This document shows positions 1-4,814 of a stretch of DNA of 5,122 bases, in pieces. Below the pieces are notes generated by a model. The model was given only the letters and a program-made list of their open reading frames with translations. It did not search any database and was not told the origin of the DNA. How positions within the stretch are numbered: position 1 is the stretch's first letter; the number at the start of each line of letters is the position of its first letter. This DNA is from Planctomycetaceae bacterium (GTDB lineage Bacteria; Planctomycetota; Planctomycetia; Isosphaerales; Isosphaeraceae). The position numbers and the translations under genes are program-made. The stretch covers positions 1-5,122 of the forward strand of contig JAFANO010000498.1 of assembly GCA_019232645.1 (NCBI GenBank). The letters run 5' to 3'.

Positions 1-82
1 AGAGATTCAATCTCGAGATTCCAGTGATTCAATCTCGAGATTCCAGAGATTCAATCTCGAGATTCCAGTGATTCAATCTCGA
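1..82. repeat. Tandem repeat, 22-bp unit with 44-bp alternation
   Basis: Three complete 22-bp copies (1-22, 23-44, 45-66) and a 16-base partial copy (67-82) lie head to tail with almost no divergence. The copies alternate between beginning AGAG and AGTG, so the true period is 44 bp made of two 22-bp half-units. Each complete copy contains the perfect 12-bp palindrome AATCTCGAGATT, and the AGAG copies can also fold as GAGATT-C-AATCTC. The array stops abruptly at about 82, where unique sequence begins, and it is cut by the left edge, so its full length is unknown. The unit is not a multiple of three and no reading frame uses it. It looks like a minisatellite; the spacing is too short for CRISPR repeats with spacers. 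A protein-binding or terminator role is possible but not shown. Confidence 0.93.
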
Positions 83-552
83 CTGGCGGTCGTCTCCCAC
101 GCCAATTGGAACGGTTGTTCGTGAACGAAATCTCGGCGCCCGTTAACGACGGTTTCGAGTCCGTTTACCTGGGCTTTCTGATTGATTTGCGGCTCGGTCG
201 CCGTTTTTCGCCGGCGAACGAAAATCCGAGAAAACAGGCTGCTCCAATTCGCGTAGGACACGACTCGATCCCAAGACGAGGGGGATCCGAACGGGATAGG
301 AAAACACCGCGAGGCGGTCGAGATCGGCTCAACGCCGAGTTCTTCGCGGCGTCCGTTGGGCGTACCGAAATAACAATGGTGTCCAGGGCTTCGGTCCGAC
401 CAGCGGGCGCGGCGAAGGCAGAGTGACTCGGGTGATTCCGTAACACACGAGTTGAACCACATCTCCCGGAGGGGGGACGACGAGGGCGGGTCCGGGACGC
501 GCCCCGACTCCAATTCCCTTCGACCATCCCCCAGGAACGGAGGCAGCGCCCG
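83..552. other. Non-coding region upstream of hpnH
   Basis: I see no convincing gene here. Open frames exist on both strands, for example 106-426 on the plus strand from a TTG. Their codon third positions lack the strong G/C bias of the real genes in this window, and the proteins resemble nothing I know. Small dyads are present: TTCGT-GA-ACGAA at 118-129, the perfect palindrome TTCGCCGGCGAA at 207-218, GATCCC/GGGATC at 267-272 and 282-287, and ACCGAA/TTCGGT at 364-369 and 390-395. No sigma-70 promoter of good quality stands out. The promoter of hpnH presumably lies here, but I cannot place it. Confidence 0.6.
539..543 (+). promoter_or_regulatory. Shine-Dalgarno site of hpnH
   Basis: GGAGG sits 9 bases before the ATG at 553. 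This good match at normal spacing supports the start chosen for hpnH over the in-frame ATG six codons later. Confidence 0.8.
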
Positions 553-1554
553 ATGCGATTTCCGTTGAGGATGACCGTCGACATCGCCAGCTATGTCGCC
601 AAGAAGAAGCTGGCGCGGACCAAGCGGTTCCCCATGGTCCTGATGCTCGAGCCGTTGCACGCCTGCAACCTGACCTGCACCGGCTGCGGCCGGATCCGCG
701 AATACGAATCGACAATCAAGCAAAAGCTCTCGATCCAAGAGTGCCTCGACGCCGTCGACGAATGCGGCGCTCCGGTCGTCTCGATCTGCGGCGGAGAGCC
801 GATGATCTACCCGGGCATCGGCGAGCTGACGGCCAAGATCCTGGAGCGGAAGAAGACCGTCTACCTCTGCACCAACGGCATGTTCATCCGCAAGAAGCTC
901 GGCGAGTTCAAGCCCTCGGATCGGTTCTTCTTCAACGTCCACCTGGACGGGCTGAAATCGACGCATGACGTCGCCGTCGAGCGCGAGGGGGTCTTCGACG
1001 CGGCGATCGACGGCATCAAGGCCGCCAAGGAGGCCGGTTTTCTGGTCTGCACCAACACCACGGTGTTCAAGGAGACCAACATGGCCGAGCTGGACGAGCT
1101 GTTCGGCTATCTGACGGGGCTCGACGTCGATGGCTTCATGATCTCCCCCGGCTACAGCTACGCCGCGGTGGGCAGCAAGGAGATCTTCATGACCCGCGAC
1201 GACATCCGCGCCAAGTTCCGCGCGGCCGAGGCGATGTTCCGCAAGTACCGGTTCAACACCTCGCCGATCTACCTGGAGTTCCTCCAGGGGAAGCGCGAGA
1301 TGAGCTGCACAGCCTGGGGCAACCCGACCAGGAACATCAAGGGGTGGAAGGGTCCGTGCTACCTGATCACCGACATCCACCACCAGTCGTTCGACGACCT
1401 CTTGAACAAGACCCCCTGGGAGAAGTACGGTTACGGCAAGGACCCCCGGTGCGAGAACTGTATGGTGCACTCGGGTTTCGAGGCCTCGGCGGCGCTGGGG
1501 GTCAACGGCAAGCTGGGCGATATGCTGAAGATGATCAAGTGGCAGTTCACGTGA
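553..1554 (+). CDS. hpnH: Adenosylhopene synthase HpnH (radical SAM)
   Basis: This cytoplasmic or membrane-associated radical SAM enzyme adds the 5'-deoxyadenosyl radical made from SAM to diploptene, giving adenosylhopene. That is the first step of the C35 hopanoid side chain. The 333-residue product has the CxxxCxxC cluster motif at C38, C42 and C45 (CNLTCTGC), preceded by the typical VLMLEPL segment, and a GGEP motif at 80-83 for SAM binding. The C-terminal part carries the family signatures TAWGNPTRNIKGWKGPCY (253-270) and CENCMVH (300-306), with cysteines at 252, 269, 300 and 303. Residue 307 is serine where, from memory, the family usually has a further cysteine (CMVHCGYE). The length is close to, though a little shorter than, proteobacterial HpnH, with the tail ending about 25 residues after this motif. 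The ATG has a good Shine-Dalgarno site. The stop lies 10 bases before hpnG, so the two are very likely one operon. The family assignment is secure; activity is inferred. Confidence 0.95.
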   Translation: MRFPLRMTVDIASYVAKKKLARTKRFPMVLMLEPLHACNLTCTGCGRIREYESTIKQKLSIQECLDAVDECGAPVVSICGGEPMIYPGIGELTAKILERKKTVYLCTNGMFIRKKLGEFKPSDRFFFNVHLDGLKSTHDVAVEREGVFDAAIDGIKAAKEAGFLVCTNTTVFKETNMAELDELFGYLTGLDVDGFMISPGYSYAAVGSKEIFMTRDDIRAKFRAAEAMFRKYRFNTSPIYLEFLQGKREMSCTAWGNPTRNIKGWKGPCYLITDIHHQSFDDLLNKTPWEKYGYGKDPRCENCMVHSGFEASAALGVNGKLGDMLKMIKWQFT

Positions 1555-1564
1555 TCGGGGCCCC

Positions 1565-2344
1565 ATGAATGGAACGCACGCCCCCGGCCCGGCCTACGCG
1601 TTCGCAGCCCCCGCGCCGGTGCCGGCGGACGTCGGCATCGTCGCGGCCCTGTCGGTCGAGGTCGGCTTCCTGCTCGACCGGCTGAAGGACGTCCGTAAGT
1701 ACAGGGGACCTCGGCAGACCGTCATCGAGGGGGAGTGCGGGGGCAAGATCGTCGCACTGGTCGTCGCGGGGCCGGGCCGGGCGTCCGCGCGACGCGGCGC
1801 GCTGACGCTGCTCGACGGGCACCGGCCCCGCTGGGTCCTCTCCGCGGGATTTGGCGGCGGCTTGAACCCTGCACTGGCGCGCAACGACATCGTGCTGGCC
1901 GACGAGGTCCTCGACCCGGAGGGGCATCGGTTTGCCATCGACGTGTCCATCCCGCCCGGGTCCCCGGACCGTTCGATCCGGCCGGGCCGGCTCCTGACGG
2001 TCGATCAGGTCGTCCGGACATCCGCGGAAAAGGCCGCACTGCATCGGCGGTTCAAGGCCGACGCGGTCGACATGGAGACCTCCGCAGTCGCCGCGCTGTG
2101 CGGCGAGCGCGCCGTCCGGTTCCTCGCGATCCGGGTCATCAGCGACGACGCCCGGGCCGACCTCCCCGCCGAGATCGCCTCGCTGCTGACCCGCTCAGGC
2201 AGCTACCGGGTCGGGGCCGCCTTGCGGGCCATCTGGCACCGGCCCTCCAGACTCAAGGACTTCTGGACGCTCCACGAGCACGCCCAGGAGGCTGCCGACC
2301 GCCTCGCCGCGTTCACCACCGGCGCGATCAAGCGGCTCGACTGA
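1565..2344 (+). CDS. hpnG: Hopanoid-associated nucleoside phosphorylase/nucleosidase HpnG
   Basis: HpnG removes adenine from adenosylhopane, giving ribosyl- or phosphoribosylhopane, the precursor of bacteriohopanetetrol and related lipids. The 259-residue product belongs to the purine nucleoside phosphorylase/MTA-SAH nucleosidase superfamily. It has GIVAALSVE at 24-32 (with E32 in the place of the catalytic acid), VLSAGFGGGLNPAL at 91-104 followed by NDIVLAD, the ribose-binding type AVDMETSAVA at 167-176 (M170, E171), and RVISDDA at 190-196 with an aspartate in the purine-binding position. Residues 1-21 form a proline/alanine-rich extension outside the fold, so a downstream start such as the GTG at 1619 is possible. 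However, the ATG is only 10 bases after the hpnH stop, which fits translational coupling. No strong Shine-Dalgarno site is visible, and the gap contains the palindrome GGGGCCCC. The direct neighbour hpnH, which makes its substrate precursor, raises the HpnG call above a generic phosphorylase. Confidence 0.9.
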   Translation: MNGTHAPGPAYAFAAPAPVPADVGIVAALSVEVGFLLDRLKDVRKYRGPRQTVIEGECGGKIVALVVAGPGRASARRGALTLLDGHRPRWVLSAGFGGGLNPALARNDIVLADEVLDPEGHRFAIDVSIPPGSPDRSIRPGRLLTVDQVVRTSAEKAALHRRFKADAVDMETSAVAALCGERAVRFLAIRVISDDARADLPAEIASLLTRSGSYRVGAALRAIWHRPSRLKDFWTLHEHAQEAADRLAAFTTGAIKRLD

Positions 2345-2520
2345 GCCACATTGAGAGGCTCGTCGACTTCGGCGAGGCGCTGGCCCGGTTCGTCGTCGTG
2401 ATCGCGCCCTGGCTGCACATCCTCGCGCTGGCCGTGCTGTTGATCGTGGCGATCTTCCGAAGCCTTGGGCCGAGCCGGTCGGCCCGGGCCGTCGTACCCG
2501 GCTCGGGCCCGGTCCCGGCG
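2345..2520 (+). other. Coding-like stretch with one predicted membrane span, no clear start
   Basis: Directly after the hpnG stop, the next frame reads SHIERLVDFGEALARF, then a hydrophobic run VVVIAPWLHILALAVLLIVA, then a basic, Ser/Pro-rich tail. Codon third positions are strongly G/C, as in the real genes nearby, and the run would make a good transmembrane helix. However, there is no ATG. The only in-frame candidates are GTG at 2398, inside the hydrophobic run, or a rare ATT at 2350, and the frame stays open into the antisense of the next gene until 2958. It could be a remnant of a larger membrane-protein gene, a small protein with an unusual start, or chance. I do not recognise a family. 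Confidence 0.3.
2467..2510. terminator. Strong GC-rich hairpin between convergent genes
   Basis: GGGCCGAGCCGG at 2467-2478 pairs with CCGGCTCGGGCCC at 2498-2510 with one bulged base, giving a stem of about 12 pairs. The 19-base loop itself contains the palindrome GGCCCGGGCC. It sits between the ends of hpnG (plus strand) and the minus-strand gene ending at 2521, so it could stop transcription from both sides. No T-tract follows on either strand, so it is not a classical intrinsic terminator. Confidence 0.45.
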
Positions 2521-2904
2521 TCAGTCGAATTGCGTATCGACGTGCCAGACCTCGGTCAGCGTGGCGCCTTCGGCGGCCACATCTTCATGGGGGTGCCAGC
2601 CGACGGCCTCACGATGCGGCGGATGCACCTCGGGGGCGGCGTGCGATACGGTCATCGCGGGATAGACGTGCTCTTGCCGCGCCACATCCCAGAAGCTGGG
2701 CCAGGCGTCAGGGTCGGTCTGTTCGGCCGCGTTGATCACCATCTCCGCCTCGGCGACCCGGTTCGGCTCCACGGCGAGAGCAATCCGGGGGATCCCGTCG
2801 GTATGCGTCTCGATGTGGCAGGGGTCGAACCCGAGCTGGACCAACCACCGCCGGGCGAGCTGCAGAGTTTCGGGATGGGCGAAGTGATGAGTGATGTATT
2901 GCAT
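2521..2904 (-). CDS. Unrecognised His-rich protein, 127 residues
   Basis: I do not recognise this family. The start ATG at 2904 is chosen because GAGGG (2917-2913 on the minus strand) sits 8 bases upstream. A longer frame to 3069 lacks such a site and has atypical codons in the extra part. From this ATG, codon use is typical of the neighbouring genes. The protein is soluble, acidic and short, with 12 histidines (residues 6, 7, 10, 30, 34, 79, 88, 94, 97, 104, 106, 121) and 5 tryptophans. Residues 11-65 look like helix (ETLQLARRWLVQLGF), two strands around a TDG turn (HIETHTDGIPRIALAVEP), then helix (RVAEAEMVINAAEQ), a pattern compatible with a small alpha/beta sandwich. The second half is Pro/His-rich (HPPHREAVGWHPHED) and could bind metal. 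There is no signal peptide or membrane segment. Its gene converges on hpnG and lies downstream of another minus-strand gene more than 300 bases away, so it probably has its own promoter. Confidence 0.75.
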   Translation of the reverse strand: MQYITHHFAHPETLQLARRWLVQLGFDPCHIETHTDGIPRIALAVEPNRVAEAEMVINAAEQTDPDAWPSFWDVARQEHVYPAMTVSHAAPEVHPPHREAVGWHPHEDVAAEGATLTEVWHVDTQFD

Positions 2905-2912
2905 CGATGCTA

Positions 2913-2917
2913 CCCTC
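2913..2917 (-). promoter_or_regulatory. Shine-Dalgarno site deciding the start at 2904
   Basis: The minus strand reads GAGGG, 8 bases ahead of the ATG at 2904. It favours the 127-residue product over the 182-residue open frame. Confidence 0.65.
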
Positions 2918-3167
2918 AGGGCGGCCCCTTCAACTCGGTCGGGATCCTCGAAAGGTGAGGGCCGCCGGACTCGTGAGCGACTGGACGGATCCATTTCCTC
3001 ATGAGGAGCGACGCAGTTGGCGGTCCAGTGCCTCAGGCGTTTGAAAAGATGGAGGACAGAGCAATGCAACGGTAAATCCTATTGCATCACCATGTTCCCT
3101 CGAATCCTCAGAGTAACAGCTCGCACGGTCGCTGAACCCGCAACTGTGTAACTCCCGTTCTTATTTC

Positions 3168-3185
3168 AGAAACTTTAGAAACTTT
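3168..3185. repeat. Perfect 9-bp tandem duplication
   Basis: AGAAACTTT occurs twice in direct contact (3168-3176 and 3177-3185), next to the terminator-like hairpin. Read from the minus strand this gives AAAGTTTCT twice just after the stem. It may form the weakly T-rich tail of the terminator, or it may be a site for a DNA-binding protein. Confidence 0.8.
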
Positions 3186-3222
3186 CGGGCGCGAAAACAA
3201 GAGGTTGCCGGATTTTCGCCCG
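3186..3222 (-). terminator. Terminator-like hairpin after the membrane protein gene
   Basis: On the minus strand CGGGCGAAAA (3222-3213) pairs with TTTTCGCGCCCG (3197-3186), 10 pairs with a two-base bulge and a 15-base loop. It starts two bases after the stop codon at 3224, the expected place for a terminator. The sequence that follows the stem is AAAGTTTCTAAAGTTTCT, which has short T runs but no true T-tract. Confidence 0.6.
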
Positions 3223-3223
3223 T

Positions 3224-3673
3224 TCACGGCTTGGCCGCCTTGGGCAAGGCCCTTGGGCCGATCGGTTGGCGGATCGCCTTGGGCGTGCTCAGCGACCGGA
3301 TCGACGGCAGCGCGGGCCTCGGCGTCGTCAGGCTCTGGACCCCCATCGTCGCCAGGCCCGAGACCACGAGCATCGTGAGCGTCCCGAGCGTCGCCCCGTG
3401 CAGCGGCTGGAACTGGAAGGCCAGGATGAACACGCCCGACCACACGAGCGCCTGCAAGAGCGTCCAGGCGATGTCCGATGTGAACATCGTGTCGAACGAC
3501 GGCCGGAGCCACGTCAACAGCGCCGCCAGAACGAGCGACCCGGCGGTCACCTTGAGCCCGCTCCTCGGGGTCACCTCGTCGTAGAGCTGATCCTGCCCGA
3601 CCTCGAGCACGATGGAGCAGGCGACGAACAGCGCCATCCAGTAGATCAGGAATGGCCAGAGGATCGCGCCCAT
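3224..3673 (-). CDS. Unrecognised four-span membrane protein
   Basis: I do not recognise a family. The 149-residue product has four predicted membrane segments: about 3-23 (ILWPFLIYWMALFVACS), 41-56 (VTAGSLVLAALLTWL), 67-88 (DIAWTLLQALVWSGVFILAF) and 92-112 (TLGTLTMLVVSGLATMGV). A polar loop with acidic residues (24-40) follows the first, and a basic, proline-rich tail of about 35 residues ends the protein. The tail may lie in the cytoplasm. The ATG at 3673 is chosen because a membrane segment follows at once; a GTG five codons upstream (3688) is an alternative, and neither has a clear Shine-Dalgarno site. The open frame continues further upstream, but that part is the antisense of the isomerase gene. 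The gene diverges from that isomerase and ends in a terminator-like hairpin, so it is probably a single-gene unit. Hydrophobic pattern and codon use make it a real gene; its role is unknown. Confidence 0.7.
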   Translation of the reverse strand: MGAILWPFLIYWMALFVACSIVLEVGQDQLYDEVTPRSGLKVTAGSLVLAALLTWLRPSFDTMFTSDIAWTLLQALVWSGVFILAFQFQPLHGATLGTLTMLVVSGLATMGVQSLTTPRPALPSIRSLSTPKAIRQPIGPRALPKAAKP

Positions 3674-3833
3674 ACCGGGGTGATTCACGAGGTTAAGATG
3701 GCGTCCCTCTGGAATCGTATCGCGCACATCGGCGGTTGGCCACCGGACGCTGGCGGTTTTCGATCGGGCTGTTACAGTGGGGGCCGGGCGATCCAAGACC
3801 AGACCCCACGCTCGCCGAACGGGAGCTCGCGCC
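3674..3833. promoter_or_regulatory. Divergent promoter region (promoters not resolved)
   Basis: This 160-base gap separates the minus-strand membrane protein gene from the plus-strand isomerase gene, so promoters for both should lie here. Only weak candidates are visible for the plus strand, such as TTGGCC followed 17 bases later by TTCGAT. I would not rely on them. Confidence 0.3.
3821..3825 (+). promoter_or_regulatory. Shine-Dalgarno site supporting a TTG start at 3834
   Basis: GGGAG lies 8 bases before the TTG at 3834. It favours that codon over the upstream in-frame GTG at 3777, whose extra 19 residues are a basic stretch unlike the family. Confidence 0.65.
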
Positions 3834-4658
3834 TTGATCCGCATCAGCGCCTTCGCCGACGAGGTCTCCAGGGACCCCAGAGAGCAGCTCGACGTGCTGG
3901 AAGCCAACGGCATCCGCCACATCGAGCTCCGCTCGATCCACGGCATCAACGTGCTCGACCTCGGCGACGCGCAGCACGCGGAGTTCCGCGCGATGCTCCG
4001 CGACCGAGGGTTCGGCCTCAGCGCGATCGGCTCGCCGGTCGGCAAGATCAAGATCGACGAGCCCAACGACTTCCACATCCAGCGGTTCCAGCGCGCGCTG
4101 GACCTGGCCGACTTCTACGGGACCCCGCTCATCCGGGTCTTCAGCTACTACATGCCCCCCGGCGACGCCCCGGCCATCCATCGCGCGGAGGCGATCCGGC
4201 GGATGACCGACCTGGCCCGGACCGCCGCCGAGCGGGGCGTGTCGCTGCTGCTCGAGAACGAGAAGGGGATCTACGGCGACACCGCCGCGCGGGTGCTCGA
4301 CATCCTCGAGACGGTGGACATGCCCAGCCTGTCGCACGCCTTCGACCCGGCCAACTACCTCGAGGTCGGCCAATCGATCGACGAGGCCTGGGAGATGCTC
4401 CGCCCGAGGGTCACCCATTTCCACGTCAAGGACTACGACTGCAAGGCCCATAAGCACGTCGCCGCCGGCCTGGGCGACGGCCAGATCCCCCGCCTGATCT
4501 CCGACGCCGTCGCCCATGGCTATGACGGGTTCTTCGTGCTCGAACCCCACCTGGTCATCGCCGATCTCTCATTCGGTTTCACCGGCCCCGAACGCTTCGG
4601 CGACGCCGCCCGCGCCCTCAAGGGCATCCTCGACGCGCACAAGATCGCCTACTCCTGA
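3834..4658 (+). CDS. Sugar phosphate isomerase/epimerase-type TIM barrel
   Basis: The 274-residue product belongs to the xylose isomerase-like (AP endonuclease 2) TIM-barrel superfamily, whose members isomerise or epimerise sugars and related polyols using a divalent metal. The TTG start yields (M)IRISAFADEVS, the usual N-terminal strand of this family. The barrel continues with GIRHIELRSIHG (26-37), the strand PLIRVFSYY (98-106), LLLENEKGIYGDT (138-150), SHAFDPANY (167-175), THFHVKD (194-200), GLGDGQIP (212-219) and FFVLEPHL (233-240). The four metal ligands typical of the fold are all recognisable: E141 (or E143), D171, H197 and E237. Length matches the family. No signal peptide is seen, so it should be cytosolic. 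The substrate cannot be read from the sequence: no sugar kinase, dehydrogenase or transporter lies beside it. Oxidoreductase-linked inositol or keto-sugar metabolism would be typical in planctomycetes but is only a guess. Confidence 0.88.
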   Translation: MIRISAFADEVSRDPREQLDVLEANGIRHIELRSIHGINVLDLGDAQHAEFRAMLRDRGFGLSAIGSPVGKIKIDEPNDFHIQRFQRALDLADFYGTPLIRVFSYYMPPGDAPAIHRAEAIRRMTDLARTAAERGVSLLLENEKGIYGDTAARVLDILETVDMPSLSHAFDPANYLEVGQSIDEAWEMLRPRVTHFHVKDYDCKAHKHVAAGLGDGQIPRLISDAVAHGYDGFFVLEPHLVIADLSFGFTGPERFGDAARALKGILDAHKIAYS

Positions 4659-4714
4659 AAGCCTGCCCGAAAGGTCGGTTGCGACGTGACCCGGGGGGAT
4701 TTCTGAAAAAATAG

Positions 4715-4732
4715 GTAATTTGAGTAATTTGT
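4715..4732. repeat. 9-bp tandem duplication in the AT-rich island
   Basis: GTAATTTGA at 4715-4723 is followed at once by GTAATTTGT at 4724-4732, eight of nine bases identical. A pair of direct half-sites one helical turn apart could be an operator for a DNA-binding protein; chance or slippage is equally possible. Confidence 0.7.
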
Positions 4733-4745
4733 GGTGTATTATCTG

Positions 4746-4753
4746 AAAGGAGG
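4746..4753 (+). promoter_or_regulatory. Perfect Shine-Dalgarno sequence without a usable start
   Basis: AAAGGAGG matches the 3' end of bacterial 16S rRNA over eight bases, the best match in the window. In the normal distance range downstream there is no ATG, GTG or TTG. The only near-cognate codon is CTG at 4756, too close, and it would give CTG-GAG-AAA-stop. The first ATG is 49 bases away. Confidence 0.5.
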
Positions 4754-4814
4754 ATCTGGAGAAATAACACCTTAAGCAGAGAACGGGCGGCGCCCCGAGA
4801 AATGGGAAGGGCCG

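Larger units (their letters stand above)
2905..3223. other. Intergenic region between the two minus-strand genes
   Basis: No gene is supported here. At the high end (3168-3222) are a 9-bp tandem duplication and a terminator-like hairpin belonging to the gene above. In the middle, ATGCAA (3064-3069) and TTGCAT (3080-3085) form a loose dyad around an AT-richer stretch. The promoter of the 127-residue gene should lie within this region, but no convincing -35/-10 pair could be fixed. Confidence 0.5.
4659..4814. other. AT-rich island and leader before the hydrolase gene
   Basis: Between two GC-rich genes lies a markedly AT-rich stretch (about 4697-4770). It contains a run of A (4705-4711), a 9-bp tandem duplication, TATTAT at 4737-4742 that could be a -10 element, and the start-less Shine-Dalgarno sequence at 4746-4753. 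A small hairpin, GGGC/GCCC at 4785-4788 and 4792-4795, lies near the hydrolase start. No well-spaced -35 partner is seen: TTGAGT at 4720-4725 is only 11 bases from TATTAT. It most likely carries the promoter and the 5' leader of the following gene. Confidence 0.5.

Noticed and set aside
1..82. CRISPR array
   Set aside because: The copies abut directly with no unique spacers, and the 22-bp unit alternates in a fixed pattern.
364..395. ACCGAA/TTCGGT dyad as an operator or terminator upstream of hpnH
   Set aside because: Six pairs with a 20-base loop is within chance for a GC-rich region, and nothing around it supports a function.
106..426. Plus-strand open frame of 106 codons before hpnH
   Set aside because: TTG start without a ribosome site, codon third positions not GC-biased as in the real genes, and no recognisable protein features.
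73..1566. Long minus-strand open frame of 497 codons
   Set aside because: It is mostly the antisense of hpnH. High GC keeps antisense frames open, and the protein is a low-complexity Arg/Val/Asp/Leu mix without domains.
1735..2958. Plus-strand open frame of 407 codons
   Set aside because: The first part is an Arg/Gly/Pro-rich shadow of hpnG and the last part is antisense to the His-rich gene. Only the 2345-2520 section is coding-like and is reported separately.
3704..3713. Ten bases CTCTGGAATC matching the reverse complement of the left-edge repeat
   Set aside because: The match is too short to argue for a dispersed copy, and no further similarity flanks it.
3266..4453. Plus-strand open frame of 395 codons
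   Set aside because: It overlaps the membrane protein gene in antisense and the isomerase in another frame; composition is the Arg/Pro/Gly mix of a shadow frame.
3693..4550. Minus-strand open frame of 285 codons
   Set aside because: It is antisense to the isomerase, whose metal-ligand motifs show the plus strand to be the coding one.
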